A stretch of DNA of 60,232 bases from UBA4720 sp038227135. GTDB taxonomy: Bacteria; Gemmatimonadota; Gemmatimonadetes; Gemmatimonadales; Gemmatimonadaceae. The notes under the pieces were generated by a model that searched no databases, was not told where the DNA came from, and saw only the letters and a list, made by a program, of their open reading frames with translations. Every line of letters begins with the position of its first letter. The first letter of the stretch is position 1. Positions 16,775 to 23,909 of the stretch are shown here, piece after piece. Position numbers and translations under genes: made by a program. The stretch covers positions 1 through 60,232 of the forward strand of contig JBBRQC010000014.1 in NCBI GenBank assembly GCA_038227135.1. The letters run 5' to 3'.

Positions 16775-17419
16775 GTGTCCAGGCTGCGTCTCAAGATCTC
16801 GATGTCGCTCGATGGGTTCGTTGCGGGCCTGAACCAGAGCGTGGAAAACCCACTCGGAATTGGAGGCACGCGACTCCACGAGTGGGCTTTTGCGCTCGCG
16901 ATCTTCCGCGATCAGCACGGAATGGAAGGTGGTGAGATCAACGAAAGCACCCGAGTGGTCGAGGAGTCGCTCGCCAACATCGGCGCCACTGTGATGGGGC
17001 GCAACATGTTCGGCGGGCACCCCGGCGGTTGGAACGCAAAGAGACCGTGGAACGGTTGGTGGGGGAACAACCCGCCGTTCCATCACCCGGTGTTCGTGCT
17101 CACGCACCACAAGCGCGACCCACTCGTGCTCGAGGGCGGAACGACTTTCAGTTTTGTCACGAGCGGCATCGAGGCAGCGCTCGAACAGGCGCGCCGAGCC
17201 GCCGGTGGCAGGGATGTATCGCTCGCGGGGGGAGCCAAAGCCGCGCAGCAGTATCTCGCTGCCGGACTGGTGGACGAGATGGAGATCAGCCTCGTGCCGA
17301 CACTACTCGGCAGCGGCGAAAGGCTTTTCGAGAGCATCGGCGACGACCTGCACGGCCTCGAGCTCGTACGGACGGTCGCCGCACCGCAGGTAACCCACCT
17401 CAAGTTCGCAAAACGCTGA
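16775..17419 (+). CDS. Dihydrofolate-reductase-fold protein (RibD C-terminal family)
   Basis: A 214-residue NADPH-type reductase of the DHFR-like family. The N-terminus LRLKISMSLDGFVAGLNQS is characteristic, followed by GATVMGRNMFGG and the late GGAKAAQQYLAAGLVDEMEISLVPTLLGSGERLFE. Members are usually annotated as DHFR family proteins and are not tied to folate. The GTG start sits 76 nt after sufU. The next gene begins 6 nt after its stop. Substrate unknown. Confidence 0.85.
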   Translation: MSRLRLKISMSLDGFVAGLNQSVENPLGIGGTRLHEWAFALAIFRDQHGMEGGEINESTRVVEESLANIGATVMGRNMFGGHPGGWNAKRPWNGWWGNNPPFHHPVFVLTHHKRDPLVLEGGTTFSFVTSGIEAALEQARRAAGGRDVSLAGGAKAAQQYLAAGLVDEMEISLVPTLLGSGERLFESIGDDLHGLELVRTVAAPQVTHLKFAKR

Positions 17420-17425
17420 GGAACT

Positions 17426-17632
17426 ATGGATAGCTCCAACAGTCGGACAGTAAGGGCGTACCTCCTGGTTACCGGCGCAGTGTTTGGCCTGCTGACTCTG
17501 GCGCACGTCTGGCGGGTTATCGAAGAAGGCGGGCAACTGATGACGAACGCCCCGTGGGTTATGATCACAATTGCCTCGGCAGCGCTCTGCGTCTGGGCTT
17601 TCAGTCTGCTTTGGGGCTCGCCCCGCTCATGA
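17426..17632 (+). CDS. Small two-helix membrane protein
   Basis: A 68-residue protein with two membrane helices (residues 12-27 and 45-62). I do not recognise a named family. It starts 6 nt after the DHFR-like gene and its stop overlaps the ATG of the GH16 gene (ATGA at 17629-17632), so the three form one transcript. It may be a small accessory or regulatory membrane peptide, but nothing in the sequence tells its role. Confidence 0.6.
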   Translation: MDSSNSRTVRAYLLVTGAVFGLLTLAHVWRVIEEGGQLMTNAPWVMITIASAALCVWAFSLLWGSPRS

Positions 17633-18534
17633 CGCGTATGGCTTCGTCCGCGCCGGGAGTCGTCGCCACCGCGTTCGCGTTCGTGTTGAGTGCGTCGCTC
17701 GTATCCTGCAGCACGCCATCCATCGTATCGACGCTTCCAACCACCCCATCGACGCCCCCAACGACAACAAAGTGGGTTCAGGTGTGGAGCGACGAGTTCG
17801 ATGGAGCCGCCGGATCACGCGTGGACGGCACGAAATGGAGCTACGAGACGGCGGATGGTTGCCAGCAAGGGATCTGCGGCTGGGGTAATAGCGAGAGAGA
17901 GTATTACACCGACGCAGCCGAAAACATCGCGCTCAACGGCCAGGGGCAGTTGATGATCGTTGCCAGGCGCGCACCGGCCGGCCTTACGTGCAGCTACGGT
18001 CCGTGTCTGTACACGTCGGCGAGAATCACGACCCGAGGCAACATGCTGGCGGCGCCGGGAAGGGTGGAAGCACGCATCAAGCTGCCCAAGGGACAGGGGC
18101 TTTGGCCGGCGTTCTGGATGCTGGGACACACTTCTGCGATCACACCATGGCCGGACTGCGGAGAGCTCGACATCGTGGAGAACAAGGGCAGCCAGCCGAG
18201 CACCACCAGCTCGGCGGTACACGGCCCGGGCTACTCCGGGGCGACGCCCTTCGCCCACTCGAATAGTCTGGCGGGCGCCGTCCTGTCCGACGACTTCCAC
18301 ATCTTTGCGGTCGAATGGGATTCTGCTGGCGTCGCGTTCTTCGTCGACGGTACCGCGCATTACGTCGTCACCCGCGCTGCGATACAGCAGTATGGGAAGT
18401 CGATACTCGACCAACCGTTCTTTCTGATGCTCAATCTCGCTGTCGGCGGGCATTTCGATGGAGATCCGCAGTCGGACGCGATCTTCCCGGCGACGATGCT
18501 CGTCGACTACGTGCGAGTCTACTCGCGGCAGTGA
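17629..18534 (+). CDS. Glycoside hydrolase family 16 lipoprotein
   Basis: A 301-residue exported enzyme expected to cut beta-1,3 or mixed beta-glucans. A lipobox ends near Cys27 (ASLVSC), a Thr/Pro-rich linker follows, and the GH16 domain starts at WSDEFDGAAGS. The catalytic signature ELDIVE is present with the nucleophile Glu179, Asp181 and acid/base Glu184. GLWPAFWMLG and the C-terminal VDYVRVYSR strands are typical. ATG 17629 overlaps the previous stop. Laminarinase or lichenase specificity cannot be separated by eye. Confidence 0.9.
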   Translation: MTRMASSAPGVVATAFAFVLSASLVSCSTPSIVSTLPTTPSTPPTTTKWVQVWSDEFDGAAGSRVDGTKWSYETADGCQQGICGWGNSEREYYTDAAENIALNGQGQLMIVARRAPAGLTCSYGPCLYTSARITTRGNMLAAPGRVEARIKLPKGQGLWPAFWMLGHTSAITPWPDCGELDIVENKGSQPSTTSSAVHGPGYSGATPFAHSNSLAGAVLSDDFHIFAVEWDSAGVAFFVDGTAHYVVTRAAIQQYGKSILDQPFFLMLNLAVGGHFDGDPQSDAIFPATMLVDYVRVYSRQ

Positions 18535-18535
18535 G

Positions 18536-18940
18536 ATGAAAACTCGCCCATCCTCGCAGAAGGACGCCAAAGGCGATGGGATGGAGTTGCGGGCGTACTT
18601 TGCATCGCTGCCGCCCGATTCCAGGAGGCGCCTCAAGCAGCTGCGAGAGGCCATCCGCGCGGCAGCTCCTGGCGCCGCCGAGGGTGTCAGCTACGGAATT
18701 CCGGCCTTCAGGCTCGATGGGCGAATACTCGTTTGGTACGCTGCCTGGAAGAATCACAGCAGCTTGTACCCGATGACCGCATCGGTGAAGCGCTCCTATA
18801 CACGCGAGCTCAAAGGATATGAGACATCGAAGGGGACGGTTGGATTTTCATTGGAGAAGCCACTTCCATCCGCGCTTGTGAAACGACTCGTGAAGGCCCG
18901 CATTGCCGAGTTACCACGGAAAAGGAGCAAAGCCAAATGA
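18536..18940 (+). CDS. DUF1801 family protein
   Basis: A 134-residue soluble protein of the DUF1801 (YdhG) family, with the hallmark block EGVSYGIPAFRLDGRILVWYAAWKNHSSLYPM and a basic C-terminal helix (LVKARIAELPRKRSKAK). Some members have been described as iron-chaperone-like with a frataxin-like fold; the biochemical function is not settled. ATG 18536 is chosen over the open frame from 18458 because the upstream stretch overlaps the GH16 gene and is Arg/Ser-biased. It lies 1 nt downstream of the GH16 stop. Confidence 0.8.
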   Translation: MKTRPSSQKDAKGDGMELRAYFASLPPDSRRRLKQLREAIRAAAPGAAEGVSYGIPAFRLDGRILVWYAAWKNHSSLYPMTASVKRSYTRELKGYETSKGTVGFSLEKPLPSALVKRLVKARIAELPRKRSKAK

Positions 18941-19043
18941 AGAAGAAACCGCGCCCGGCGGAGTCCCGGTCGGTTTCTCTGGCCCGTAAGCTCTGGCATG
19001 GAATCCGCTTCTTGCAGAGCGTCTAACTTCAATTCCTCCCGCC

Positions 19044-19472
19044 ATGACTACTCCAATTCCGACAGCCTCCGAGCAGTATTCGCCCTCGCCTCTGCCGCGC
19101 GACACATTCCGGACGCTCATCGCGCTGGCGATCATCGTGCTCACCATCGGCGGCTGGATTTACGTGATGATGATTCCGGTCGATCGGTTCGCTCTCAGCT
19201 CCCAGACGCGTTTGTGGTGGATCGAACAGGTCGTGAGCTTCGTGCTCGCCCTCGTCTGCGTCGGAATCGTAATGCGCAAGCGCTCGGCTCTTACCGCGGC
19301 GTTCTGGCTGACGGTTTACTCACTGGTCTTCGATGTGATGCGCTGGATATTCGAGTTCAAGGAAGGACAGCTGAGGCTGCCGATCGCGCTCATCCTCTAT
19401 GCGCTGTTCATCTGGCGCCTCCAGCTTGCCCGCCGCGCCGTAGCGGGCGAACAGCACCCGGTCGTCGTCTAG
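19044..19472 (+). CDS. Four-helix membrane protein of unknown function
   Basis: A 142-residue integral membrane protein with about four hydrophobic segments (residues 25-45, 58-78, 85-105 and 112-127) and a short cytoplasmic N-terminus with SPSPLPR. I do not recognise a family. ATG 19044 is preceded by a CTTCAATTCCTCCCGCC stretch without a strong ribosome site. The frame is open, hydrophobic and coherent, so it is accepted. Confidence 0.6.
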   Translation: MTTPIPTASEQYSPSPLPRDTFRTLIALAIIVLTIGGWIYVMMIPVDRFALSSQTRLWWIEQVVSFVLALVCVGIVMRKRSALTAAFWLTVYSLVFDVMRWIFEFKEGQLRLPIALILYALFIWRLQLARRAVAGEQHPVVV

Positions 19473-19525
19473 CGGTTGAGTGCGGTCATACGTCTTACGG
19501 CGCTTCTTCTGAAATTCGCTCACGC

Positions 19526-21280
19526 CTGACCCCGAGCGACAGGATCCGCATCCCGTACCGGGCTCTCGCGTTCGTGCTGATCGTGACCGCGACATCTCCC
19601 TGCAGTTCGTCGGCGCAGAGCAGGCTGCAGGAGAGACCGCTTCAGAACCGGCAAGCCCTCGTCGACTCGAGCCGGATCTCCCGGCGTGCGCACGATCTCC
19701 AGGCCCGCTTCGAGAGTCGGCGCCGGCACATGCTCCCAAGACTTTCCCTGGGCCCGGCGGATCGGTGCCTCATCGTCGGCAGATTTTGCGAGTGGCATGC
19801 CAGATCCCACGACTACGTTATCCCCGATGAGGGTGAAGACATCCGTCGCGCGCGGTCCGAGCTGCTGGGCGATCTCGAAAAGGCAGGCAACTCCCTTCCC
19901 GGCGACGACTGGATCGTAGGCCAGCGGGTCCGCTACCTGATCGAGGGACACGACAGCTCCGCTATCAGCGCTGCCCGTTCGTGCAGAGCGACCAGATGGT
20001 GGTGCGACGCGCTGGCGGGACTGGCGTTCCACGTCAGCGGGAATTTTGCGGCGGCTGACAGTGCCTACTCTGCCGCCCTCGATGAAATGTCTCCTTTGAG
20101 ACGCTGCCACTGGTTGAATCTCTCGCCGCTGCTCGACGACGATTTGCGCGGCACCTACCGGAAGATGTCGTGCGCGCAGCGCGAAGCCGCCAATGCGCGC
20201 ATTTGGTGGGTCGCGGATCCACTCTACATCACGCCCGGGAACGAGCGTCGCACCGAGCACTTCTCGCGAGTGCTGCACACGGTACTGCAGGAGGACGCCG
20301 CCAACACCTATGGCTCGAGGTGGGGCGGCGACCTTGCCGAGTTGATTCTTCGGTTCGGTTGGGCCGAGAAGTGGACCCAGCAGCCAGTGGGGAGCACCTA
20401 CCTGGGATCGGAGATTTCGGTCACCGGACACGAGCCCGAACCCGGATTCCATTTCTTCCTCCCCCAGCGGCCGCCGGACACCCTGGCCCTCATCGCGGAT
20501 TCGCTGTTCGAGATCAATCAGTTCCCGCCGAGGGAAGAGTATGCTCCTCCCTATGCGCGCTCCTTCACGGGCCTCGACGCGCAAGTCGCGCGCTTCCGTC
20601 GTGGCGATTCGACGCGCATAGTAGCCGCCTACGACGTGAGCGCGGACACGATTTTCGGCCAGCACAAATTCGCGGCTGCGCTCATCGCGATGGGAGACGA
20701 AGCAACGCCACCTTCCATGAGTGTAGTCGGCGAATCACCTGCGAAGAACGTGATTACCGTTTTGACGCCGTGGAAGTCCCAGCTCATCGGAGTCGAGCTG
20801 CTGGCGAAAGACAGCGCTGGTGCAGCGCGTTGGCGTACGGGCTTCGCGGAGATTCCACTCGAATCAGGGACGATCAGCGTGTCTGATCTGCTGTTCGTGG
20901 ATGGAAGTCCTTCACTCCCCTCGGATCTGAGCGAAGCCATCACACAGGCGCACGGCGGCACGAGATTCAAACGGGACAAGCGGATCGGCCTGTTCTGGGA
21001 GCTCTATGGCAAGACTCCAGCGGACAGCGCGCTGCCGATCTCTCTCACGATAACTCCAATCGATCAGGGATTCATTCGTCGCGCGTTCAGGGCGCTGCGA
21101 ATCGTGCCCCAGGTCACGCCGCTCAATATTCGTTGGCAGGAGAACGGATCGTCGGGCGTGCTTTCAGCGAGATCGGTGCTGCTCGACCTCTCGCTCCTTC
21201 CTGCGGGGAAGTATGCGGTCAAGCTGCAGGTCGGGAGTTATCCACTGGCGGTGGCGTCGCGAACCATCGAGGTTGAATAG
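19526..21280 (+). CDS. Large exported protein, lineage-restricted family, start uncertain
   Basis: A protein of about 584 residues with a signal-peptide-like N-terminus (RALAFVLIVTATSPCSSSAQ) and no domain that I recognise. A helical middle with TPR-like spacing (WWCDALAGLAFHVSGNFAAADSAYSAAL) is followed by RWGGDLAELILRFGWAEKW, a motif I recall from uncharacterised Gemmatimonadota proteins, and a beta-rich C-terminus. The frame is open from 18998, but there it overlaps the previous gene. No ATG lies in a sensible position; a CTG at 19526 or GTG 19574 are the candidates. A wrong base near the start is possible. Confidence 0.6.
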   Translation: MTPSDRIRIPYRALAFVLIVTATSPCSSSAQSRLQERPLQNRQALVDSSRISRRAHDLQARFESRRRHMLPRLSLGPADRCLIVGRFCEWHARSHDYVIPDEGEDIRRARSELLGDLEKAGNSLPGDDWIVGQRVRYLIEGHDSSAISAARSCRATRWWCDALAGLAFHVSGNFAAADSAYSAALDEMSPLRRCHWLNLSPLLDDDLRGTYRKMSCAQREAANARIWWVADPLYITPGNERRTEHFSRVLHTVLQEDAANTYGSRWGGDLAELILRFGWAEKWTQQPVGSTYLGSEISVTGHEPEPGFHFFLPQRPPDTLALIADSLFEINQFPPREEYAPPYARSFTGLDAQVARFRRGDSTRIVAAYDVSADTIFGQHKFAAALIAMGDEATPPSMSVVGESPAKNVITVLTPWKSQLIGVELLAKDSAGAARWRTGFAEIPLESGTISVSDLLFVDGSPSLPSDLSEAITQAHGGTRFKRDKRIGLFWELYGKTPADSALPISLTITPIDQGFIRRAFRALRIVPQVTPLNIRWQENGSSGVLSARSVLLDLSLLPAGKYAVKLQVGSYPLAVASRTIEVE

Positions 21281-21283
21281 CAA

Positions 21284-21646
21284 ATGGACGCTTCGGTCTG
21301 CATCGCCAATATCGGCCCGCGAGAGCGCCGCAAGCGGCTTGTTTTTGGAATCGCGGCGCTCGTCGCGAGCGTCGTCATCTCCTTCCTGTTCGTGTTCTAT
21401 GGAGTGCGGCCGGTATTCCGACTGTCGTTGTTTGTCCCTCTCTTTGTCGGCGCGTTGGGTTTTTTCCAGGCACGCGATCGAACGTGAGTGAAGCTCGCGT
21501 CGCGCGGTCAGCGCGACATGGATACGGGTCCCCAGGCAATCGCTGACAAGGCAGAGGCCGATCAGATCCGGCGGCAGGCGCAGGCCGTCTACACCAAAGC
21601 GCTCATCTCAGCCGCGATCCTTACGGCGCTCGCTCTCGTTCAGTAA
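21284..21646 (+). CDS. Small membrane protein with in-frame UGA (candidate selenoprotein)
   Basis: Read straight through, ATG 21284 to TAA 21644 encodes 120 residues with one in-frame TGA at codon 68 (21485-21487). The first 67 residues hold two membrane helices (near 20-40 and 44-62) and end in FFQARDRT. The following 52 continue VKLASRGQRDMD..., an RRQAQAVY helix and a third membrane segment. I recall homologs in which the position corresponding to the TGA is Cys (pattern KTCVxLAARG), so the codon may encode selenocysteine. It could equally be a nonsense mutation. Either way both sides are one gene. Function unknown. A short 67-residue product is the alternative. Confidence 0.6.
21499..21517 (+). 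promoter_or_regulatory. SECIS-like stem-loop after the in-frame UGA
   Basis: The hairpin begins 11 nt after the TGA. Stem GTCGCGC (21499-21505) pairs perfectly with GCGCGAC (21511-21517), closing the loop GGTCA. Bacterial SECIS elements are expected to have an apical loop 16-37 nt after the UGA with a G among the first two loop bases, and the E. coli fdhF element has a GGUC loop. This one meets those constraints (18 nt to the loop, GGUC). It lacks an obvious bulged U. A chance hairpin in GC-rich coding sequence is the alternative. Confidence 0.45.
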
Positions 21647-21689
21647 CCTTCGAGCGATGATCGTACAGCCGACTATACCGAGGAATTAA

Positions 21690-21926
21690 ATGCGCTCAGG
21701 ATTCGTTTCAGCTCTTATTGGAATCGGAGGGATCTTCCTCTGCTTTTCAGTCGTGGTCTTCGTTCTCGAGCTTTTCGCAAGGCGTAGCGGCGTCGGACAC
21801 CAGATAGCAACAATGAGCCTGTTGACAGTCGCCACGTTCGTGCTGGGCGTCATCCTCGTTGGGCTTGGGTACCTCCTGAACCGAGTTGGGCGCACCACCC
21901 GGAACGACGCGGTCACAAGCCGTTAG
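21690..21926 (+). CDS. Small two-helix membrane protein
   Basis: A 78-residue membrane protein with two helices (residues 6-29 and 43-64) and a basic C-terminal tail. ATG 21690 follows the preceding gene by 43 nt. I do not recognise a family. It is a plausible small integral membrane protein by hydrophobicity, but no function can be inferred. Confidence 0.5.
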   Translation: MRSGFVSALIGIGGIFLCFSVVVFVLELFARRSGVGHQIATMSLLTVATFVLGVILVGLGYLLNRVGRTTRNDAVTSR

Positions 21927-21989
21927 CGTCTGGAATCCAGCTCCATCAGTCGTCGTTCCAGGAAGCGACGCTCCGGTTCCGGACTGGTT

Positions 21990-22125
21990 TGCTCCGACGA
22001 ACTGACCGCTATCCTTGATGCTTTCGCTAAAGGCCATGTACTCCGCCCATGTATTTGTCCTGCACATCCTTTGGGAATTTCTGCCACTGCTTCTCGTCGT
22101 CGTAAATCAGGCACAGGTACTTCAT
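21990..22125 (-). pseudogene. Truncated and frameshifted YCII-domain gene
   Basis: From ATG 22125 (good site GGAGGA upstream) the reading gives MKYLCLIYDDEKQWQKF and on to KYMGG, then a +1 shift. In the other frame it continues EYMAFSESIKDSGQFVGANQ, matching YCII-domain proteins. An extra G in GGCGGAG (near 22041-22047, expected GGCGAG) explains the break. After about 45 codons the similarity ends, so the C-terminal two thirds, with the usual TTDGPFAETKE block, is missing. YCII genes often pair with an ECF sigma gene; none is here. The rest of the 21927-22380 interval holds only a short GC-rich inverted repeat near 22243-22272. Confidence 0.7.
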
Positions 22126-22380
22126 CGTGAATCCTCCTCCGATTGGTTGAATGGACTTCTGCGAGTAGTCGTTCGGAGAGGGTGCATTTCGACATCTCGC
22201 GAATTCGTGGGTCAGGTTGGCGAAAAGCGACAGCTGAAGAGTATCCGCGGGGGCTGGGGACCCTCCGCGGTGGGCGGAACGCCAGTTTCGGGCTACTACG
22301 TCATTTGACGCATAGAGGTCTCCCGGCTTCGGGGGCGATCGTAGAGCAGAAATAACCGCTCTAGCCCGAACGGAGGCCCG

Positions 22381-23898
22381 ATGAACCTCGACCAGCGAAC
22401 CCGACCGACCCTTAAAGAGCGCTTCGAATTTGCCCTTCAGGCGCCCTGCGATTGGATACTCAAAGCCTCTTGCGTCAAGTATGCCAGCTTTCTTGCGATG
22501 TTCAGGCTTTTGCCGCCCAGCTATCTCGCGTGGGCGTCCCGCGTCAAAGCGCGAGGAGCCTATTACCGGGCACTGGCCCAGGTGCCTGCGTATCGCCAGT
22601 TCCTGGCAGCTGAAGGCGGTGTGCTTGTCCCGGAAACGGACAAGGACAACTACATCAAGCCCTACGAGACGGGTGCCCGTTGCGTCGGTGGCACCTTCCT
22701 TCACGGCCGGACTATGATCGACGAATCTTCTGGGTCTACCGGGACGCCATACAATTGGGTGCGCAGCGAGAGGGAGCGCCACGAGAGCCACACCTTCGTG
22801 AGCTACTTCGCGACATACTGCTATGGCCGCGAGCCCTGGATCACGATCAACGGCTTCAGCATGGGTGCGTGGGCTACGGGAATCAACATGGGGATTTCCC
22901 TACAGAAGAACGGGATCGTCAAGAACACCGGTCCCGACATCGCCAAGATTCTTCACACGCTTCGCTTCTTCGGCCCGGGACACACCTACCTGATCACTGG
23001 CTACCCGCCGTTCCTCAAGCACCTCATCGACGTCGCCGACGAAGAAGGATTTCCTTTCGAGAGCTACAAGCTGTACGGCCTCGCCGGGGGTGAAGGCATG
23101 TCGGAAGGACTGCGCGATTATCTGCTCCGACGTTTCACGAAGGTCTACAGTGGTTACGGCGCGACCGACCTGGAGATTGGCATTGCTGGTGAGACACCGA
23201 TATCGGTCGCGATCCGGCGGCTTGCGCGCGAGCGGGAGGACGTGAAGCTCGCGCTTTTTGGCTCCGACTCCCGGCTGCCGATGGTCTTTCAGTACAACCC
23301 CGTCATGCATCACGTCGAGGTCAACGAAAACGATGAGGTCGTCTTTACGATATCACGCAAATCGCTCCTGTCGCCGCGCATACGGTACAACGTCCACGAT
23401 CTTGGTGGCGTTCTCACCAGCGACGAGATGGCGGAGCGACTGGCTTCGGTCGGAATCGACGTAGGGAAGCTCAGACGCGACCACGGAGACGGGAACGTGC
23501 GCCTTCCTTTCCTGTGGATTTTCGGCCGGCGAGACTACACGATCAGCGTCATGGGCGCGAACATCTATCCGGAAGACATCGAGCAGTGCCTCTATCACGA
23601 CACGGCGCTCGCCGAGATGACGAACTCGTTCTGCCTCTCGCTGGCGGAGAGTCCGAACGGCGACGTGCGCCCACGGTTCCTGTTCGAGGTCTCGAGAGAT
23701 CCGGATGATGAGCTCGCGCGTCGTTTTTCGGCATCGATCCTCTCGCGTCTGGTCGAATTGAACGCGGATTTCCGCGAAGCCTGGCGGGAATACCCGGAGA
23801 CACTCGTGCCCGAGATCCAGCTTTATCGGATTGGCGAGGGGCCGTTCGCTGGTGACGCGGGGAAGATCAAGCAAGCGCGTTTACTTCCTGCCGCCTGA
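22381..23898 (+). CDS. ANL-superfamily adenylating enzyme, phenylacetate-CoA-ligase-like
   Basis: A 505-residue soluble enzyme that should activate a carboxylic acid as an acyl-adenylate, perhaps forming a CoA thioester. The ATP-binding motif SSGSTGTPYNW lies near residue 118, the YSGYGATDLE stretch resembles the A5 region, and FGRRDYTISVMGANIYPEDIE is the hinge/A8 region of PaaK-type ligases. No carrier-protein domain is fused. The next gene is an MMPL exporter 11 nt downstream, which suggests the product or its lipid is exported. Substrate cannot be told. Confidence 0.8.
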   Translation: MNLDQRTRPTLKERFEFALQAPCDWILKASCVKYASFLAMFRLLPPSYLAWASRVKARGAYYRALAQVPAYRQFLAAEGGVLVPETDKDNYIKPYETGARCVGGTFLHGRTMIDESSGSTGTPYNWVRSERERHESHTFVSYFATYCYGREPWITINGFSMGAWATGINMGISLQKNGIVKNTGPDIAKILHTLRFFGPGHTYLITGYPPFLKHLIDVADEEGFPFESYKLYGLAGGEGMSEGLRDYLLRRFTKVYSGYGATDLEIGIAGETPISVAIRRLAREREDVKLALFGSDSRLPMVFQYNPVMHHVEVNENDEVVFTISRKSLLSPRIRYNVHDLGGVLTSDEMAERLASVGIDVGKLRRDHGDGNVRLPFLWIFGRRDYTISVMGANIYPEDIEQCLYHDTALAEMTNSFCLSLAESPNGDVRPRFLFEVSRDPDDELARRFSASILSRLVELNADFREAWREYPETLVPEIQLYRIGEGPFAGDAGKIKQARLLPAA

Positions 23899-23909
23899 GG
23901 CGGCACGCG

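Noticed and set aside
18937..19026. A 29-codon ORF (MKKKPRPAESRS...) overlapping the DUF1801 stop.
   Set aside because: Too short, no domain, no second supporting signal; left unannotated.
18998..19525. Extension of the large exported protein up to ATG 18998.
   Set aside because: It covers the membrane-protein gene at 19044 in another frame; the composition is Arg/Ala-rich and not like a signal region.
22243..22272. CCGCGG...CCGCGG hairpin in the interval before the ligase gene.
   Set aside because: Lies 110 nt before the gene with no T tract, no riboswitch-like features; reported only in the interval description.
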